Translations under genes and position numbers: made by a program
From: Acidovorax sp. 107
Lineage (GTDB): Bacteria; Pseudomonadota; Gammaproteobacteria; Burkholderiales; Burkholderiaceae_C
Assembly (NCBI RefSeq): GCF_003058055.1
Contig: NZ_QBTZ01000001.1
Location: forward strand, 2,296,501 to 2,360,500
Direction of reading: 5' to 3'
Length of the DNA: 64,000 nt
The notes under the pieces: generated by a model
Told to the model about the DNA's origin: nothing
Databases searched by the model: none
The model's input: only the letters and a program-made list of their open reading frames with translations
Shown: piece after piece, positions 25,181-35,963 of the stretch
Position numbering within the stretch: the first letter of the stretch is position 1
Layout: the number at the start of each line of letters is the position of its first letter

Positions 25181-27733
25181 TTACTGCGCGGCGGGTGCTG
25201 GGGTCAGCGTCAGCGCATGCGCCCAGCGCGCGGGCTGGCGCTGCAGGGCGCGGTAACCGGTCTGTGCCCAGGTGCTGCTCATGTCGCGGTAACGCGGTGA
25301 AAACACCAGGCCACTTTGCCCAGTCTGGTAGATGAAGCGAGACTGCTCCAAGTCGGCCAGGTCATACACCGCGCGCAGCGATGCGGCGTGGCGGTTCACA
25401 AACGGGCCCTTGGCTTCGCCCGCGTTGTACTGCCCCACATTGACCGTGTAGGAATCGCCATGCGATGGCTCGATCACGTCAAAAAAACGGGCCAGCGCAG
25501 GCACATTGCCAAACGGCCGGTGCACGCTGAGCGCCGGGTGCGCTGCACCCCACCGCCACTGCGCGGGGTCGGCGCCGTAGGCTGCCTGCAGCCGGTCGAG
25601 CGCACGGCCCAGGGCTGCGGCCGATTGCTCTGCGCACGAGGAAGGCTGGCACCACCAGGGGTCGTTGCGCTCCAGAATGCCCTCTAGCGCCGCCCGGTAG
25701 TCGCGTTTGCCATAGGTGGCAGTGAACCGCGCCTCGCCAATGCGCGGCACGATCAGGCCACGCGCCAATTCGTCGGTCCACGCGGCAAACACCAGGGGCG
25801 CCGCCTTGCCCGCATCCATCACCCCGTCAAAGCCTTGGAGCTGCTCTTGCGCAGCCGCTGCCAGCGGATGCGATGACCTGGCCTGCTGCAGGTAGGGCAG
25901 CAGCTTGCGCGTGGCCAGCGAAGTCACATCGCGGTGGATGGCCTGCATGCTTGCGGCATCGTGCTTGTCGGTCGCCTCGATCAGCTGTGCAATGCGTTCG
26001 TATCGGTAGGGCAAGGCCCAGTCTTGCGTCAGGTAGTGGGGATAGTCGGGCGCAGTCACCCGCTGGTTGGCGGTGGCTATCCAGCCCCGGGCGCCGTTGT
26101 CCTCCGGCGTCTGGTCGTACGGCAGCCAGCCCTTCCAGTCGTACCGGGCGTCCCAGCCCGGCGAAGGCGCCACGCCCCGGATGTCGTTGGCAGGGTCTCG
26201 CACGGGCGCGCGGCCTGCGGCCTTGAAGCGGATGTTGCCCTGGTCATCGGCCGCCACCACGTTCTGCATCGGCGAGTGGTAGTGCGACAGGGCCGCGAAC
26301 AAGGCGTCCACCGATTTCGCCTGGTTGGTCTGCAGGCCCGCCAGCACCGTCTGGTTGTCGGCATCAAGCGCGCTCCAGCGCAGCGCCAGCACGTATTTGC
26401 CGAGGTCCAGCACGTCGGCATGCAACTTCTGCGCGTCGCTCAACACGGGGCCGTGCCGCGTGCTGCGCACCTTCAAGGCAACATCGGCCTGCCCTTTCAC
26501 GCGGATGGTTTCAGTGCGCACCGTGAAGGGCGCCCAGCCCTCGGGCGTGCGGTACTGCGAGGCGTCGGCGGGGTTGATCTGCTCCAGGTACAGGTCCTGC
26601 ACGTCCGGGCCCGTGTTGGTGAAACCCCAGGCCACTTTGTCCGTGCGGCCCAGCACCACAAAGGGCATGCCGGGCAAGGTGGCGCCCACTGCGTCGATGG
26701 CGCCCATGGGGGTGCCGTCAGACGCCTGGCCTGCTGGCGCCTGCAAGCCCGCAAAGTACCAGATGGCGGGCGCCGACAGGCCCAGGTGCGGGTCGTTGGC
26801 CAGCAGCGGTTTGCCACTCACCGTGCGGGTGCCTGCCAGCACCCAGTTGTTGCTGCCCTTGCCCTCGTTGGTGCCCGCATTGCGGGTCAGCTCGTCGGCC
26901 CAGGCCAGCATGCCGGCACTGATCTGGCGGGACAAGGGCCCGTCGTCCAGAGCGGCAGATGCAGATCCCCGGTCGACCGACGCAGTGGCTGCGGACGGTG
27001 CAGCAGAAGCGTTGGCATCAGTGGTCCGGTACACCCCCAGTTGCCGGTACAACGCGGCCAGGTCGGCCGAGGCTGCGGGGCGCTCGCCCGGGTACGGCGG
27101 CATCAGCTGCCACAGGCGCTCGGTGTCCAGCGTTTTGGCGATGGACAGCCGCGCAAACTCGTTGCCCCAGTTGCCGCCCAGGTCCAGCGCCATCATCAGC
27201 GCCCAGCCCACGCTGTCTTCGGGCTCCCACACGGCACCGGTGGCCCCACCTGGCTGAACGCCCAGGATGTGGAACTCCGGCGGCAGCGCCTGGGGGCGGT
27301 TCTGGTGGAAGGCGTGGATGCCCTGGCTGTACGCCTGCAAGGCCTCCCGGGCATATAGCGGCAGACCTGCGTACTGACGCTTGGCAGTACCCGCGATGTC
27401 CAGCGCGCGCATGAGCTTGTCGGTCTCCAGGGTGGCGGGCCCAAACACCTCGGACAGCTCGCCATGCATCACGCGGCGGTTGAACTCCAGCTGCCAGGTG
27501 CGCTCCTGCGCATGCACATAGCCCATGGCAAACCAGGCGTCTTGCGGGCTCTGCGCGCGGATGTGGGTGACATCGGCTCCATCGCGCTGCACCTGCACGG
27601 CCTGGCGCAGGCCCTTCACCACCAGCTTGCCATCCAGCCTCGCAAAGCTGCGCTGCACATACACCGCGGCCCCTGTACCGACCAGCAATGCTGCCACCAC
27701 CAGCCCGACGGCCGTTCGCTTCATCCACGCCAT
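25181..27733 (-). CDS. Penicillin acylase family (Ntn-hydrolase) protein
   Basis: 850 residues. An N-terminal membrane/signal segment (VGLVVAALLVGTGAAVYV, about 9-26) is followed by the alpha chain (VQRDGADVTHIRAQSPQDAWFAMGYVHAQERTWQLEF), a spacer, and the autocatalytic junction EGKGSNNWVLAG, where Ser about 294 becomes the N-terminal nucleophile of the beta chain. DPHLGLSAPAIWYFAGL and WGFTNTGPDVQDLYLEQI are typical beta-chain motifs. These periplasmic enzymes hydrolyse amides such as penicillins or acyl-homoserine lactones; the substrate cannot be told from sequence. ATG 27733. Single gene on its strand. Confidence 0.9.
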   Translation of the reverse strand: MAWMKRTAVGLVVAALLVGTGAAVYVQRSFARLDGKLVVKGLRQAVQVQRDGADVTHIRAQSPQDAWFAMGYVHAQERTWQLEFNRRVMHGELSEVFGPATLETDKLMRALDIAGTAKRQYAGLPLYAREALQAYSQGIHAFHQNRPQALPPEFHILGVQPGGATGAVWEPEDSVGWALMMALDLGGNWGNEFARLSIAKTLDTERLWQLMPPYPGERPAASADLAALYRQLGVYRTTDANASAAPSAATASVDRGSASAALDDGPLSRQISAGMLAWADELTRNAGTNEGKGSNNWVLAGTRTVSGKPLLANDPHLGLSAPAIWYFAGLQAPAGQASDGTPMGAIDAVGATLPGMPFVVLGRTDKVAWGFTNTGPDVQDLYLEQINPADASQYRTPEGWAPFTVRTETIRVKGQADVALKVRSTRHGPVLSDAQKLHADVLDLGKYVLALRWSALDADNQTVLAGLQTNQAKSVDALFAALSHYHSPMQNVVAADDQGNIRFKAAGRAPVRDPANDIRGVAPSPGWDARYDWKGWLPYDQTPEDNGARGWIATANQRVTAPDYPHYLTQDWALPYRYERIAQLIEATDKHDAASMQAIHRDVTSLATRKLLPYLQQARSSHPLAAAAQEQLQGFDGVMDAGKAAPLVFAAWTDELARGLIVPRIGEARFTATYGKRDYRAALEGILERNDPWWCQPSSCAEQSAAALGRALDRLQAAYGADPAQWRWGAAHPALSVHRPFGNVPALARFFDVIEPSHGDSYTVNVGQYNAGEAKGPFVNRHAASLRAVYDLADLEQSRFIYQTGQSGLVFSPRYRDMSSTWAQTGYRALQRQPARWAHALTLTPAPAAQ

Positions 27734-27841
27734 GTCTCGCCTCTCGTGCCTGTTGTTCGTGTCTGTTCGGAAGTGAAGGGGGCCGGAGCACCGAGCCAGA
27801 ACCGGCCCTACCGGCGGCAGCCCGGCATGTTGGCCGAAGAC

Positions 27842-28771
27842 TCAGCCCAGATGAACGCTGGTCCCTGCGACGTGAAAGTTCATGATCGGGGCACTGGACT
27901 CGGTGAACGGAACCCCTAGCGCTATCTGCCCGGTGCCATGCAGGATGCAGGCATCGCGGCGCAGCCGCACGGGGGAGTCGCTACCGTCAAACCGCACCCA
28001 GGTGCCAAAGCTGCTCATGTCGGTGAGCACAAAGCCGCTGTTGCGCCAGTCGATGCGCGCATGCAGCCGCGACACCCGGGGGTCGTTGATGCACAGCTGC
28101 GCATGGGTGGCACGCCCCACGTGCACGGGCGCATCCGACGACGTGAACGACATGTCCACACCGTGCCAGGAAAACTGGATATGCCCCAGGATGGAATCGG
28201 CTGGGGCAAAACTGCTGACCAGTGCCGCCTGCATGGTGAGCGAGTCGGGCTCTTCGTTCTCACGCCACTCCACCTGGTAGAGCATCTGCAACTCGGCCTT
28301 GCCACGGATTTCCATCAGGCCAAGCTTGCGATACCAAACGTCTGCAGCTGCCCCTGCCAGCAGCACCGCTGTCTCGGTGGCCCAGATTTCGGCGGGGCCC
28401 GCCCGTTCGCACAGGCGGGAGGCCACATTGACCGCGTCGCCATAGCAGTCGCCATCCACGTCCACCACCTCGCCGCTGGCTACGCCCACGCGGATGTCCA
28501 TGCGCAGCGGCTGAGGCCAACGGTCCAGACGCGCCTGGTGCTGGCGCAGCATCTGGGTGGTTGCGGTGACGGCCGTAGCCGCATCGCCAAAAACACACAA
28601 CACGCCATCGCCCAGCTTCTTGACCACCCGGCCAGCATGTGCCTCGATGGTGTCACTGATCCACTGGGTGACCTGGGTCACGGCCTCGGTGGCGCGTTCG
28701 TTGCCCAGCGTTTCATACAACGAGGTGCTGCCCGATATGTCTGCGAAGACCACCGTCGACATCACACTCAT
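27842..28771 (-). CDS. Class III adenylate/guanylate cyclase-FHA domain protein
   Basis: 309 residues without membrane segments. A class III cyclase catalytic domain is N-terminal (about 1-170): STVVFADISGSTSLYETLG with the metal-binding Asp, KKLGDGVLCVFGDA and RVGVASGEVVDVDGDCYGDAVNVASRLCE. An FHA domain follows (about 200-285): HVGRATHAQLCINDPRVSRLHARI and LTDMSSFGTWVRF, which binds phosphothreonine. Presumably a soluble nucleotide cyclase steered by protein phosphorylation. Start ATG 28771 or the inner ATG 28762. Confidence 0.87.
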   Translation of the reverse strand: MSVMSTVVFADISGSTSLYETLGNERATEAVTQVTQWISDTIEAHAGRVVKKLGDGVLCVFGDAATAVTATTQMLRQHQARLDRWPQPLRMDIRVGVASGEVVDVDGDCYGDAVNVASRLCERAGPAEIWATETAVLLAGAAADVWYRKLGLMEIRGKAELQMLYQVEWRENEEPDSLTMQAALVSSFAPADSILGHIQFSWHGVDMSFTSSDAPVHVGRATHAQLCINDPRVSRLHARIDWRNSGFVLTDMSSFGTWVRFDGSDSPVRLRRDACILHGTGQIALGVPFTESSAPIMNFHVAGTSVHLG

Positions 28772-29199
28772 GAACGATGGCCGATTAGTAACATCATGTG
28801 AATCAGTTTAGTGCAAGCTCAACGAAGACGCACCTATCAAAGCGTCAACCGCCCTTCACAAGGGCCTTTGGTGGACGCGCGCACCGCCGTTTGTGGCAGC
28901 GGGATGTGTAGGGAGAGGCGCAACAGAACTGTGCGATGCAGACGATCTCGCACGGGTCGTGTTCGACAGGGGAACAGGGCGCACAGGCCAGGCATGAAAG
29001 GCGCGTGCCCAGTTGCGCACCCGGTGCGCCATGCGCTGTCGGTGCCATGGCAAACATCCAAGAGGAATGCGTAAAAGTTCGCAACAAACCGAGGCGACGT
29101 GTTGTCTTTATACAAAAACAGGAGCGCCACCCTTGCGTCAATCCTCACTCCCGCTTACTTTGATCGACCCTGTTACAAAAATCGCACCGCTCTCCGTCC
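28772..29199. other. Intergenic region of 428 bases
   Basis: No supported gene; frames on both strands are short and lack family features. It holds the promoter region of the cyclase gene on one side and of the 119-residue protein on the other; an AT-richer stretch lies at about 29095-29120. Confidence 0.4.
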
Positions 29200-29559
29200 A
29201 TGCGCTGGAACAAACCCAATCTCCGCAGCAGCCTGCACGACCTCCTAGGTCGTGACAAGCCGTCATCGACGGCCTGGGTGCGCGACCAGGGTCTGGAAGA
29301 GGTGCGGCGAGCCATGCTGCAAAGCCTTGCGGGACTCACCGGCTGTGAAGTGGCGCGCATGAACATGCGCCTGCGCTATGCGGGCGACATCGAGGCGCTG
29401 TGGTACCTGCGCAGCGACCTGCTCGACACCCTGATTCCCCTGCGTGGCCAGGCCGTCGCCCAGACCGTGCTGGACGAAGTTACGCCGATGTTCCAGGGCC
29501 AGTTGCCGCTGTCGCTGCGTGTTCCGCAAATGCCCCATGCGCCCCGCGCACATTTCTGA
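29200..29559 (+). CDS. Conserved hypothetical protein
   Basis: 119 residues that I do not recognise: MRWNKPNLRSSLHDLLGRDK, a central helix-rich part (EEVRRAMLQSLAGLTGCEVARMNMRLRYAGDIEALWYLRSDLLD) and a proline-rich end. No signal peptide or membrane segment. Third-position GC is as high as in the surrounding genes, which supports coding. No clear ribosome site before ATG 29200. Isolated gene. Confidence 0.6.
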   Translation: MRWNKPNLRSSLHDLLGRDKPSSTAWVRDQGLEEVRRAMLQSLAGLTGCEVARMNMRLRYAGDIEALWYLRSDLLDTLIPLRGQAVAQTVLDEVTPMFQGQLPLSLRVPQMPHAPRAHF

Positions 29560-29629
29560 ACCCTGAAGCGGCGGCTCGCGACGGGCCTGCTCCCTGTTCC
29601 CGCCACACAGCCGCGCTCTACCTGCGCGC

Positions 29630-30670
29630 TCAGTGCTGGTGGCCCCAGTAGATCAGAGCGTCCCGCTCTTCGACCGACAGCGACACCGTGGCGCCCACGG
29701 GCAGCAGCACCTTGGTCTCGACATGCCCGAACGGCAGATTGGTCAGCACGGGTGCCTTGATCTGGGTGCGCAGCCAGTCCACCACCGACTGCAGCTTGTA
29801 GCCCTTGTCATGCGGCGCCAGCTTGAAGTTGGTGAACTGCCCCAGCACCACGGCCTTCTGCTGGGCCAGCACGCCCGCGTGCAGCAGCTGGGTCAACATG
29901 CGCTCTATGCGGTAGGGATGCTCGTGCACATCTTCCACAAACAACACCCCGCCCTTGACCTGCGGGAAGTACGGCGTACCCACCAGCGATGCCAGCACCG
30001 CCAGGTTGCCGCCCCACAGGGTGGCACTCTTCACATAGACATTGGGCACAGCAGGCTTGTCGGTGGCGTGATGGGGCTTTTCCTTGTGCATGCGCCAGCC
30101 CGTACCCTCGCCGTGGCCGGTCAGCAGGTCGTCAAAGCAGGCCTCCATGATGTCGTCGGGCTCGCCCTCCACCCCAAAATCGGCCCCCAATGAGGGCCCC
30201 GCCCAGGTGGTGGCCCCCGTCTTGGCCAGCACGGCCAACTGGAAGGCAGTGAAGTCGCTCACGCCCACAAAGTGCGTGCCTTTTTCGATGGCCTTGGCCA
30301 CCGCCTTGTACCGGATGCCCGGCAGGATGCGCGTGAGGCCATAGCCCCCGCGCGAGATCAGCGCCACATCGGCGCCGCTGGCCGCCGCACGGTGGATGGC
30401 GGCCAGCCGGGTGGCGTCGTCACCCGCAAAGCGCGTGTGCGTGGCCAGCGCGTCCACATCCACCTCCACCTCATGGCCCTGGGCCTTGAGCCGGGCAATG
30501 CCCCGCTTGAAGGCCGCCTTGTCGCGCACTGCGCTGGAGGGTGAATAGATGTAGATGTGCTTGGGACCGTGGTCGTGGTCGCACTGGGAGTGGTCGTGAT
30601 GGTGGTCGTGCAAAGCGCTCAGGCCCGATGGGGTCTGCTCCGTAAACAGGGGGAATGCCCGGCGCCCCAT
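29630..30670 (-). CDS. ldcA: LD-carboxypeptidase (S66) with His-rich N-terminus
   Basis: 346 residues. S66-family muramoyltetrapeptide carboxypeptidase, which removes the terminal D-Ala from recycled murein tetrapeptide in the cytoplasm. Seen: ALISRGGYGLTRILPGI, the nucleophile region VGVSDFTAFQLAVL (Ser), GGNLAVLASLVGTPYFP, LFVEDVHEHPYRIERML (Glu) and NLPFGHVETKVLLPVG (His). Before the domain is an unusual His/Asp-rich leader (LHDHHHDHSQCDHDH, about residues 24-38), reminiscent of metal-binding stretches. ATG 30670 is the last start in frame before the domain; the frame is open further upstream but overlaps the tadA fusion gene. Probably co-transcribed with that gene, which ends 26 bases away. 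Confidence 0.85.
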   Translation of the reverse strand: MGRRAFPLFTEQTPSGLSALHDHHHDHSQCDHDHGPKHIYIYSPSSAVRDKAAFKRGIARLKAQGHEVEVDVDALATHTRFAGDDATRLAAIHRAAASGADVALISRGGYGLTRILPGIRYKAVAKAIEKGTHFVGVSDFTAFQLAVLAKTGATTWAGPSLGADFGVEGEPDDIMEACFDDLLTGHGEGTGWRMHKEKPHHATDKPAVPNVYVKSATLWGGNLAVLASLVGTPYFPQVKGGVLFVEDVHEHPYRIERMLTQLLHAGVLAQQKAVVLGQFTNFKLAPHDKGYKLQSVVDWLRTQIKAPVLTNLPFGHVETKVLLPVGATVSLSVEERDALIYWGHQH

Positions 30671-30696
30671 GCAGTCAGGCGGCGCCAGCGGGCAAA

Positions 30697-32133
<1,437 letters not shown>

Positions 32134-32149
<16 letters not shown>

Positions 32150-32397
32150 TTTTTATCGTCTTCAGGCATGGGGCGCGCCTGCTGCATCAGGCCTTCCATC
32201 TGCTGCTTGACCTGCTGCTGCATCTGCTGGCTCTGCTCGCGCACCGTGCCCGTGGGCGCCGAGGCGGTCCCTGCTGCGCCGGTGGCGGTCTGCAACGCAG
32301 GCAGGGGAGCCCGCGTGGCCGCCAGCTGCTTCTTGGCCAGCAACCCCACGATGGCCAGCACCACCACCAGCCCGACCAATCCAAATATTGCGCGCAT
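32134..32397 (-). CDS. Small single-span membrane protein
   Basis: 87 residues: an N-terminal membrane segment (IFGLVGLVVVLAIVGLLA, about 4-21), a basic patch (KKQLAATR) and a Gln-rich coiled-coil-like cytoplasmic or periplasmic part (REQSQQMQQQVKQQMEGLMQQ). Family unknown. The last codons (EDDKNEQKQ) are read from the repeat at 32090-32149. Upstream of tadA on the same strand and possibly its operon partner. Translation supported by high third-position GC and a CAAGGAGCC site before the start. Confidence 0.7.
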
Positions 32398-32468
32398 ACC
32401 TTGGCTCCTTGGCAGGCACCCGTGGCCTGCTCGCTACGGGCCTGACTGTAAAGCCAAACCCCGCACGC

Positions 32469-32493
32469 AAAAACGGCCGCACTGGGCGGCCGT
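32469..32493 (-). terminator. Rho-independent terminator of the livK-like gene
   Basis: ACGGCCGC (32473-32480) pairs with GCGGCCGT (32486-32493); on the minus strand the hairpin is followed by TTTTT. It lies about 40 bases after the stop of the substrate-binding protein gene. Confidence 0.85.
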
Positions 32494-32531
32494 AACGGTG
32501 GTAGCCGCTGAAGCAGCGGATGCGGGTAGCC

Positions 32532-33686
32532 TCAGTTCAGCGCCACGCGGCTGCCGTCCTTGAAGGTGTACAAGGTCACGGCCGGGGTGGTCAGCTCACC
32601 CTTGGCGGTGAAGGCGATGTTGGCGGTCACGCCCTTGTATTCGGTCTTGGCCAGGAACGGCGCGAACACCTTGGGGTCCACCGAGTTGGCGCGCTTCATC
32701 GCGTCGGCCAGCACCATGGCAGCGTCATAGGCGTAGGGGCTGTAGATCTGGAACTGGCCGGGGAACTTGGCGTCGTAGCGCTTCTTCCAGTCAGCGCCGC
32801 CCTGCATCTTGTCCACCGACGCGCCGCCTGTGGCGCAGGTCACATTCTTCAGCGCGGGGGTCTTACCCGACAGCTCGGGCAGCTTCTCGGTGCACAGGGC
32901 ATCGCCGCCAAAGAACTTCACGTTGCCCAGGCCCAGTTGCTCCATCTGGCGCAGCATGGGGCCCGCCTGCGCATCCAGGCCGCCGTAGAAGATCGCGTCG
33001 GGCTTCTTGTTCTTGATGGCGGTGAGGATGGCCATGAAGTCGGTGGCCTTGTCGTTGGTGAACTCCTCCGCCACCACCTTCAGGCCCTTTTGCAGCGCCG
33101 TGGCCTTGAACACCGAGGCCACGCCCTGGCCATAGGCCGTGCGGTCGTCGATGATGGCCACGCTCTTGAGCTTGAGGTGGTCCGCGCCAAACAGCGCCAG
33201 CGCAGCGCCCAAGGCATTGTCGTTCGCGATCAGGCGGAAGGTGGTCTTGTGGCCGGGCTTGGTCAGGTCGGGGTTGGAGGCCGAGGCCGTGATGTGCGGC
33301 AGGTCGCACTTGGCATAGATGGCCGATGCAGGGATGGACGTACCCGACTGCAAGTGCCCCACCACGCCGGCCACCTTCTGGTCGCACAGCTTCTGGGCCA
33401 CGGCGGTGGCCTGGCGCGGATCGCCCGCGTCGTCTTCGGCCGCGATTTCAAACTTAATCTTCTTGCCGCCGATCACGAGGTTCTGGGCGTTCAGGTCGTC
33501 AATGGCCAGACGCACGCCGTTTTCCGTGTCCTTGCCGATGTGGGCAATACCGCCCGACACAGGGCCTGCGTGGGCGATCTTGACGGTTTGCACGTCCTGG
33601 GCGGAGGCCAGATTGGCGGCCAGCGCGATGGCGGTCAGGGCAGAAATTCGGAACAGAGGCGAGGAAGCGAAAACGGGGCGCAGCAC
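32532..33686 (-). CDS. Branched-chain amino-acid ABC transporter substrate-binding protein
   Basis: Periplasmic binding protein of 384 residues, family of LivJ/LivK. Signal peptide LRPVFASSPLFRISALTAIALAANLASAQ, then VKIAHAGPVSGGIAHIGKDTENGVRLAIDDLN and the typed lobes with AVAQKLCDQKVAGVVGHLQSG, TTFRLIANDNALGAALA and IYSPYAYDAAMVLADAM. I chose GTG 33686, because AGGAGA lies nine bases upstream and gives the right signal-peptide length; an ATG at 33794 would add an implausible 36-residue extension. No permease or ATPase genes are adjacent, so its partners are elsewhere. Confidence 0.9.
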   Translation of the reverse strand: MLRPVFASSPLFRISALTAIALAANLASAQDVQTVKIAHAGPVSGGIAHIGKDTENGVRLAIDDLNAQNLVIGGKKIKFEIAAEDDAGDPRQATAVAQKLCDQKVAGVVGHLQSGTSIPASAIYAKCDLPHITASASNPDLTKPGHKTTFRLIANDNALGAALALFGADHLKLKSVAIIDDRTAYGQGVASVFKATALQKGLKVVAEEFTNDKATDFMAILTAIKNKKPDAIFYGGLDAQAGPMLRQMEQLGLGNVKFFGGDALCTEKLPELSGKTPALKNVTCATGGASVDKMQGGADWKKRYDAKFPGQFQIYSPYAYDAAMVLADAMKRANSVDPKVFAPFLAKTEYKGVTANIAFTAKGELTTPAVTLYTFKDGSRVALN

Positions 33687-33794
33687 GGTACAAAGTCTCC
33701 TGGGTCGGTCAAAGCAGCGTGTTGTGCACCGATCTTGTACACAACAAACCTTCAAAGCTAGCATCGTAGCCACCCCAGCGCCCATTTGCTTCAA

Positions 33795-33814
33795 TTGCTA
33801 AGCAAACTTAGTAA
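33795..33814. promoter_or_regulatory. Palindrome in the livK-rlhA divergent region
   Basis: TTGCTAAGCAAACTTAGTAA is a near-perfect palindrome (CTAAG/CTTAG core, CAAA centre) 109 bases upstream of the binding-protein start and 76 before rlhA. Looks like an operator for a dimeric regulator; which gene it serves is unclear. Confidence 0.45.
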
Positions 33815-33889
33815 TTTGCTCCGCCATTAACCGCGCTAATAAACCGGGGGCCTGCCGCCTTGTGGAACAGGCTGGGATAATCACGCCCC

Positions 33890-35902
33890 ATGTCCCTCCT
33901 GCCCCACCAGCTCGAACTGCTCTCGCCCGCGCGCGACGCAGACATTGGCATCGAAGCCATCAACCACGGCGCCGACGCCGTCTACATCGGCGGCCCGGCC
34001 TTCGGTGCACGGGCCAGTGCGGGCAACGACATCCGGGACATCGAGCGCCTGGTCAAGCACGCGCACCGCTTCAACAGCCGCATCTTCATCACGCTCAACA
34101 CCATCCTGCGCGACGACGAGCTGGAGGCCGCGCGCCAGATGGCCTGGCAGGTGTACGAGGCGGGCGCTGACGCATTGATCATTCAGGACATGGGGTTGCT
34201 CGAAATCGACCTGCCCCCCATCCAGCTGCACGCGAGCACCCAGACCGACATCCGCACGCCCGAAAAGGCCCGCTTTCTGCAGGACGCAGGCCTGTCGCAG
34301 ATCGTGCTGGCGCGCGAGCTCACGGTGCAGCAGATTGCGGCAGTCCACAAGGCGCTGGGCCCGGTGGATGCGCCCGGCCGCGCCAACATCGAGTTCTTCA
34401 TCCACGGCGCGCTGTGCGTGGCCTACAGCGGCCAGTGCAACATCAGCCATGCGCAGACCGGCCGCAGCGCCAACCGCGGCGACTGCAGCCAGGCCTGCCG
34501 CCTGCCCTACCAAGTGACGGACGCGCAGGGCCGCTTCATTGCGCACGATAAGCACGTGCTGAGCATGAAGGACAACAACCAGAGCGACAACCTGCGCGCC
34601 CTCATCGACGCGGGCGTGCGCAGCTTCAAGATCGAAGGGCGCTACAAGGACATGGGCTATGTGAAGAACATCACCGCCCACTACCGCACGCTGCTCGACG
34701 AGATCATCGAGGAGCGCGAGACGCAGGGCCGGCCCCTGGGCCGCTCATCCAGCGGCAGCACCACCTTCACCTTCACCCCTGACCCGCTGCAGAACTTCAA
34801 CCGCGAGTTCACCGACTACTTTGTGACCGGCCGCAAGGAAGACATCGGCGCCTTCGACAGCCCCAAGAACCCTGGCCAGGCCATCGGCTGGGTGACCAAG
34901 GTGGGCCCCGATTTTGTCGAGCTGGAAGTGAGCGACCCCGCCACCGTGCTGCACAACGGCGACGGACTGTGCTACTACGACCTGCACAAGGAGCTGATCG
35001 GCATGGCCATCAATGTGGCTGAACCGGTGTCCGCCCGCAGCGTGGGCCAGTGGCGCGTGTACCCCAAGGACCCCATGGACGGCTTCAAGGACCTGCGCAA
35101 GGGCACCGAGGTCAACCGCAACCGCGACATGGACTGGGTCCGCACGCTGGAAAAAAAGTCCAGCGACCGCCGCATCGGCCTGTGGGCGCACCTGAGCGAA
35201 ACCCCCACCGGCTTCCGCCTGACGCTGACCGACGAAGACGGCAACACGGGCTGCGCCGACGTGCAGCAGCCCCACCAGAGCGCCACCGATGCCGCCAAGG
35301 CCGAGGCCAGCCTGCGCGAACAGCTAGGCCGCTTTGGTGCGACGGTATTTGCGGTGCACGACATTGCGTTGCAGCTGTCGCAGCCGTGGTTCGTTCCTGC
35401 CTCGGTACTCAACGCGCTGCGCCGCGATGCCTTGGCCGACCTGGAGGCCCACCGTGCCCGCAATTTCGCCCGCCTGCCGCGCGCAACGCCTGTGGAACCG
35501 CCTGCGCCCTACCCCGAAGACACGCTCTCGTTCCTGGGCAATGTGTTCAACCACAAGGCGCACGACTTTTACGTGCGCCATGGTGTGAAGGTGATCGACG
35601 CGGCCTACGAGGCGCACGAGGAGGAAGGCGAAGTCAGCCTGATGATCACCAAGCACTGCGTGCGCTTTTCGATGAGCCTGTGCCCCAAGCAGGCCAAGGG
35701 CGTGACCGGCGTGCAGGGCACGATCAAGGCCGAACCTTTGATGCTTATCAACGGCAAGGAAAAACTCACGCTGCGCTTTGACTGCAAGCCCTGCGAGATG
35801 CACGTGGTGGGCAAAATCAAGCGCCAGGTGCTCCAGCAAGAGTCCGGCGTGCCGTTGACCTTCTACCGCACCCGACCCGCACCCGCAGCGCCCACGCGCT
35901 GA
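33890..35902 (+). CDS. rlhA: U32-family peptidase/23S rRNA hydroxylase (RlhA-like)
   Basis: 670 residues, close to the length of E. coli RlhA (YdcP, 653), which hydroxylates C2501 of 23S rRNA. U32 features: LELLSPARDADIGIEAINHGADAVYIGGPAFGARA, IFITLNTIL, YEAGADALIIQDMGLLE, the signature FIHGALCVAYSGQCNISHA, CSQACRLPYQ, SFKIEGRYKDMGYVKNIT and the C-terminal Cys-rich KHCVRFSMSLCPKQAKG with CKPCEMHV, which would complete the Fe-S cluster. The shorter TrhP (YegQ) paralogue is less likely given the length. ATG 33890; monocistronic, convergent with nirE. Confidence 0.85.
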   Translation: MSLLPHQLELLSPARDADIGIEAINHGADAVYIGGPAFGARASAGNDIRDIERLVKHAHRFNSRIFITLNTILRDDELEAARQMAWQVYEAGADALIIQDMGLLEIDLPPIQLHASTQTDIRTPEKARFLQDAGLSQIVLARELTVQQIAAVHKALGPVDAPGRANIEFFIHGALCVAYSGQCNISHAQTGRSANRGDCSQACRLPYQVTDAQGRFIAHDKHVLSMKDNNQSDNLRALIDAGVRSFKIEGRYKDMGYVKNITAHYRTLLDEIIEERETQGRPLGRSSSGSTTFTFTPDPLQNFNREFTDYFVTGRKEDIGAFDSPKNPGQAIGWVTKVGPDFVELEVSDPATVLHNGDGLCYYDLHKELIGMAINVAEPVSARSVGQWRVYPKDPMDGFKDLRKGTEVNRNRDMDWVRTLEKKSSDRRIGLWAHLSETPTGFRLTLTDEDGNTGCADVQQPHQSATDAAKAEASLREQLGRFGATVFAVHDIALQLSQPWFVPASVLNALRRDALADLEAHRARNFARLPRATPVEPPAPYPEDTLSFLGNVFNHKAHDFYVRHGVKVIDAAYEAHEEEGEVSLMITKHCVRFSMSLCPKQAKGVTGVQGTIKAEPLMLINGKEKLTLRFDCKPCEMHVVGKIKRQVLQQESGVPLTFYRTRPAPAAPTR

Positions 35903-35963
35903 AGGCGGGCGGCAGCCCCACCCCAGGGCCAGGATTGCCCCTAAAGCGCCCTCCGCCCTCCCC

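Noticed and set aside
28837..29148. Open frames of about 100 codons on the minus strand and similar ones on the plus strand
   Set aside because: Overlap each other, have atypical residue composition (Arg/Cys/Pro-rich) and no recognisable start site or family.
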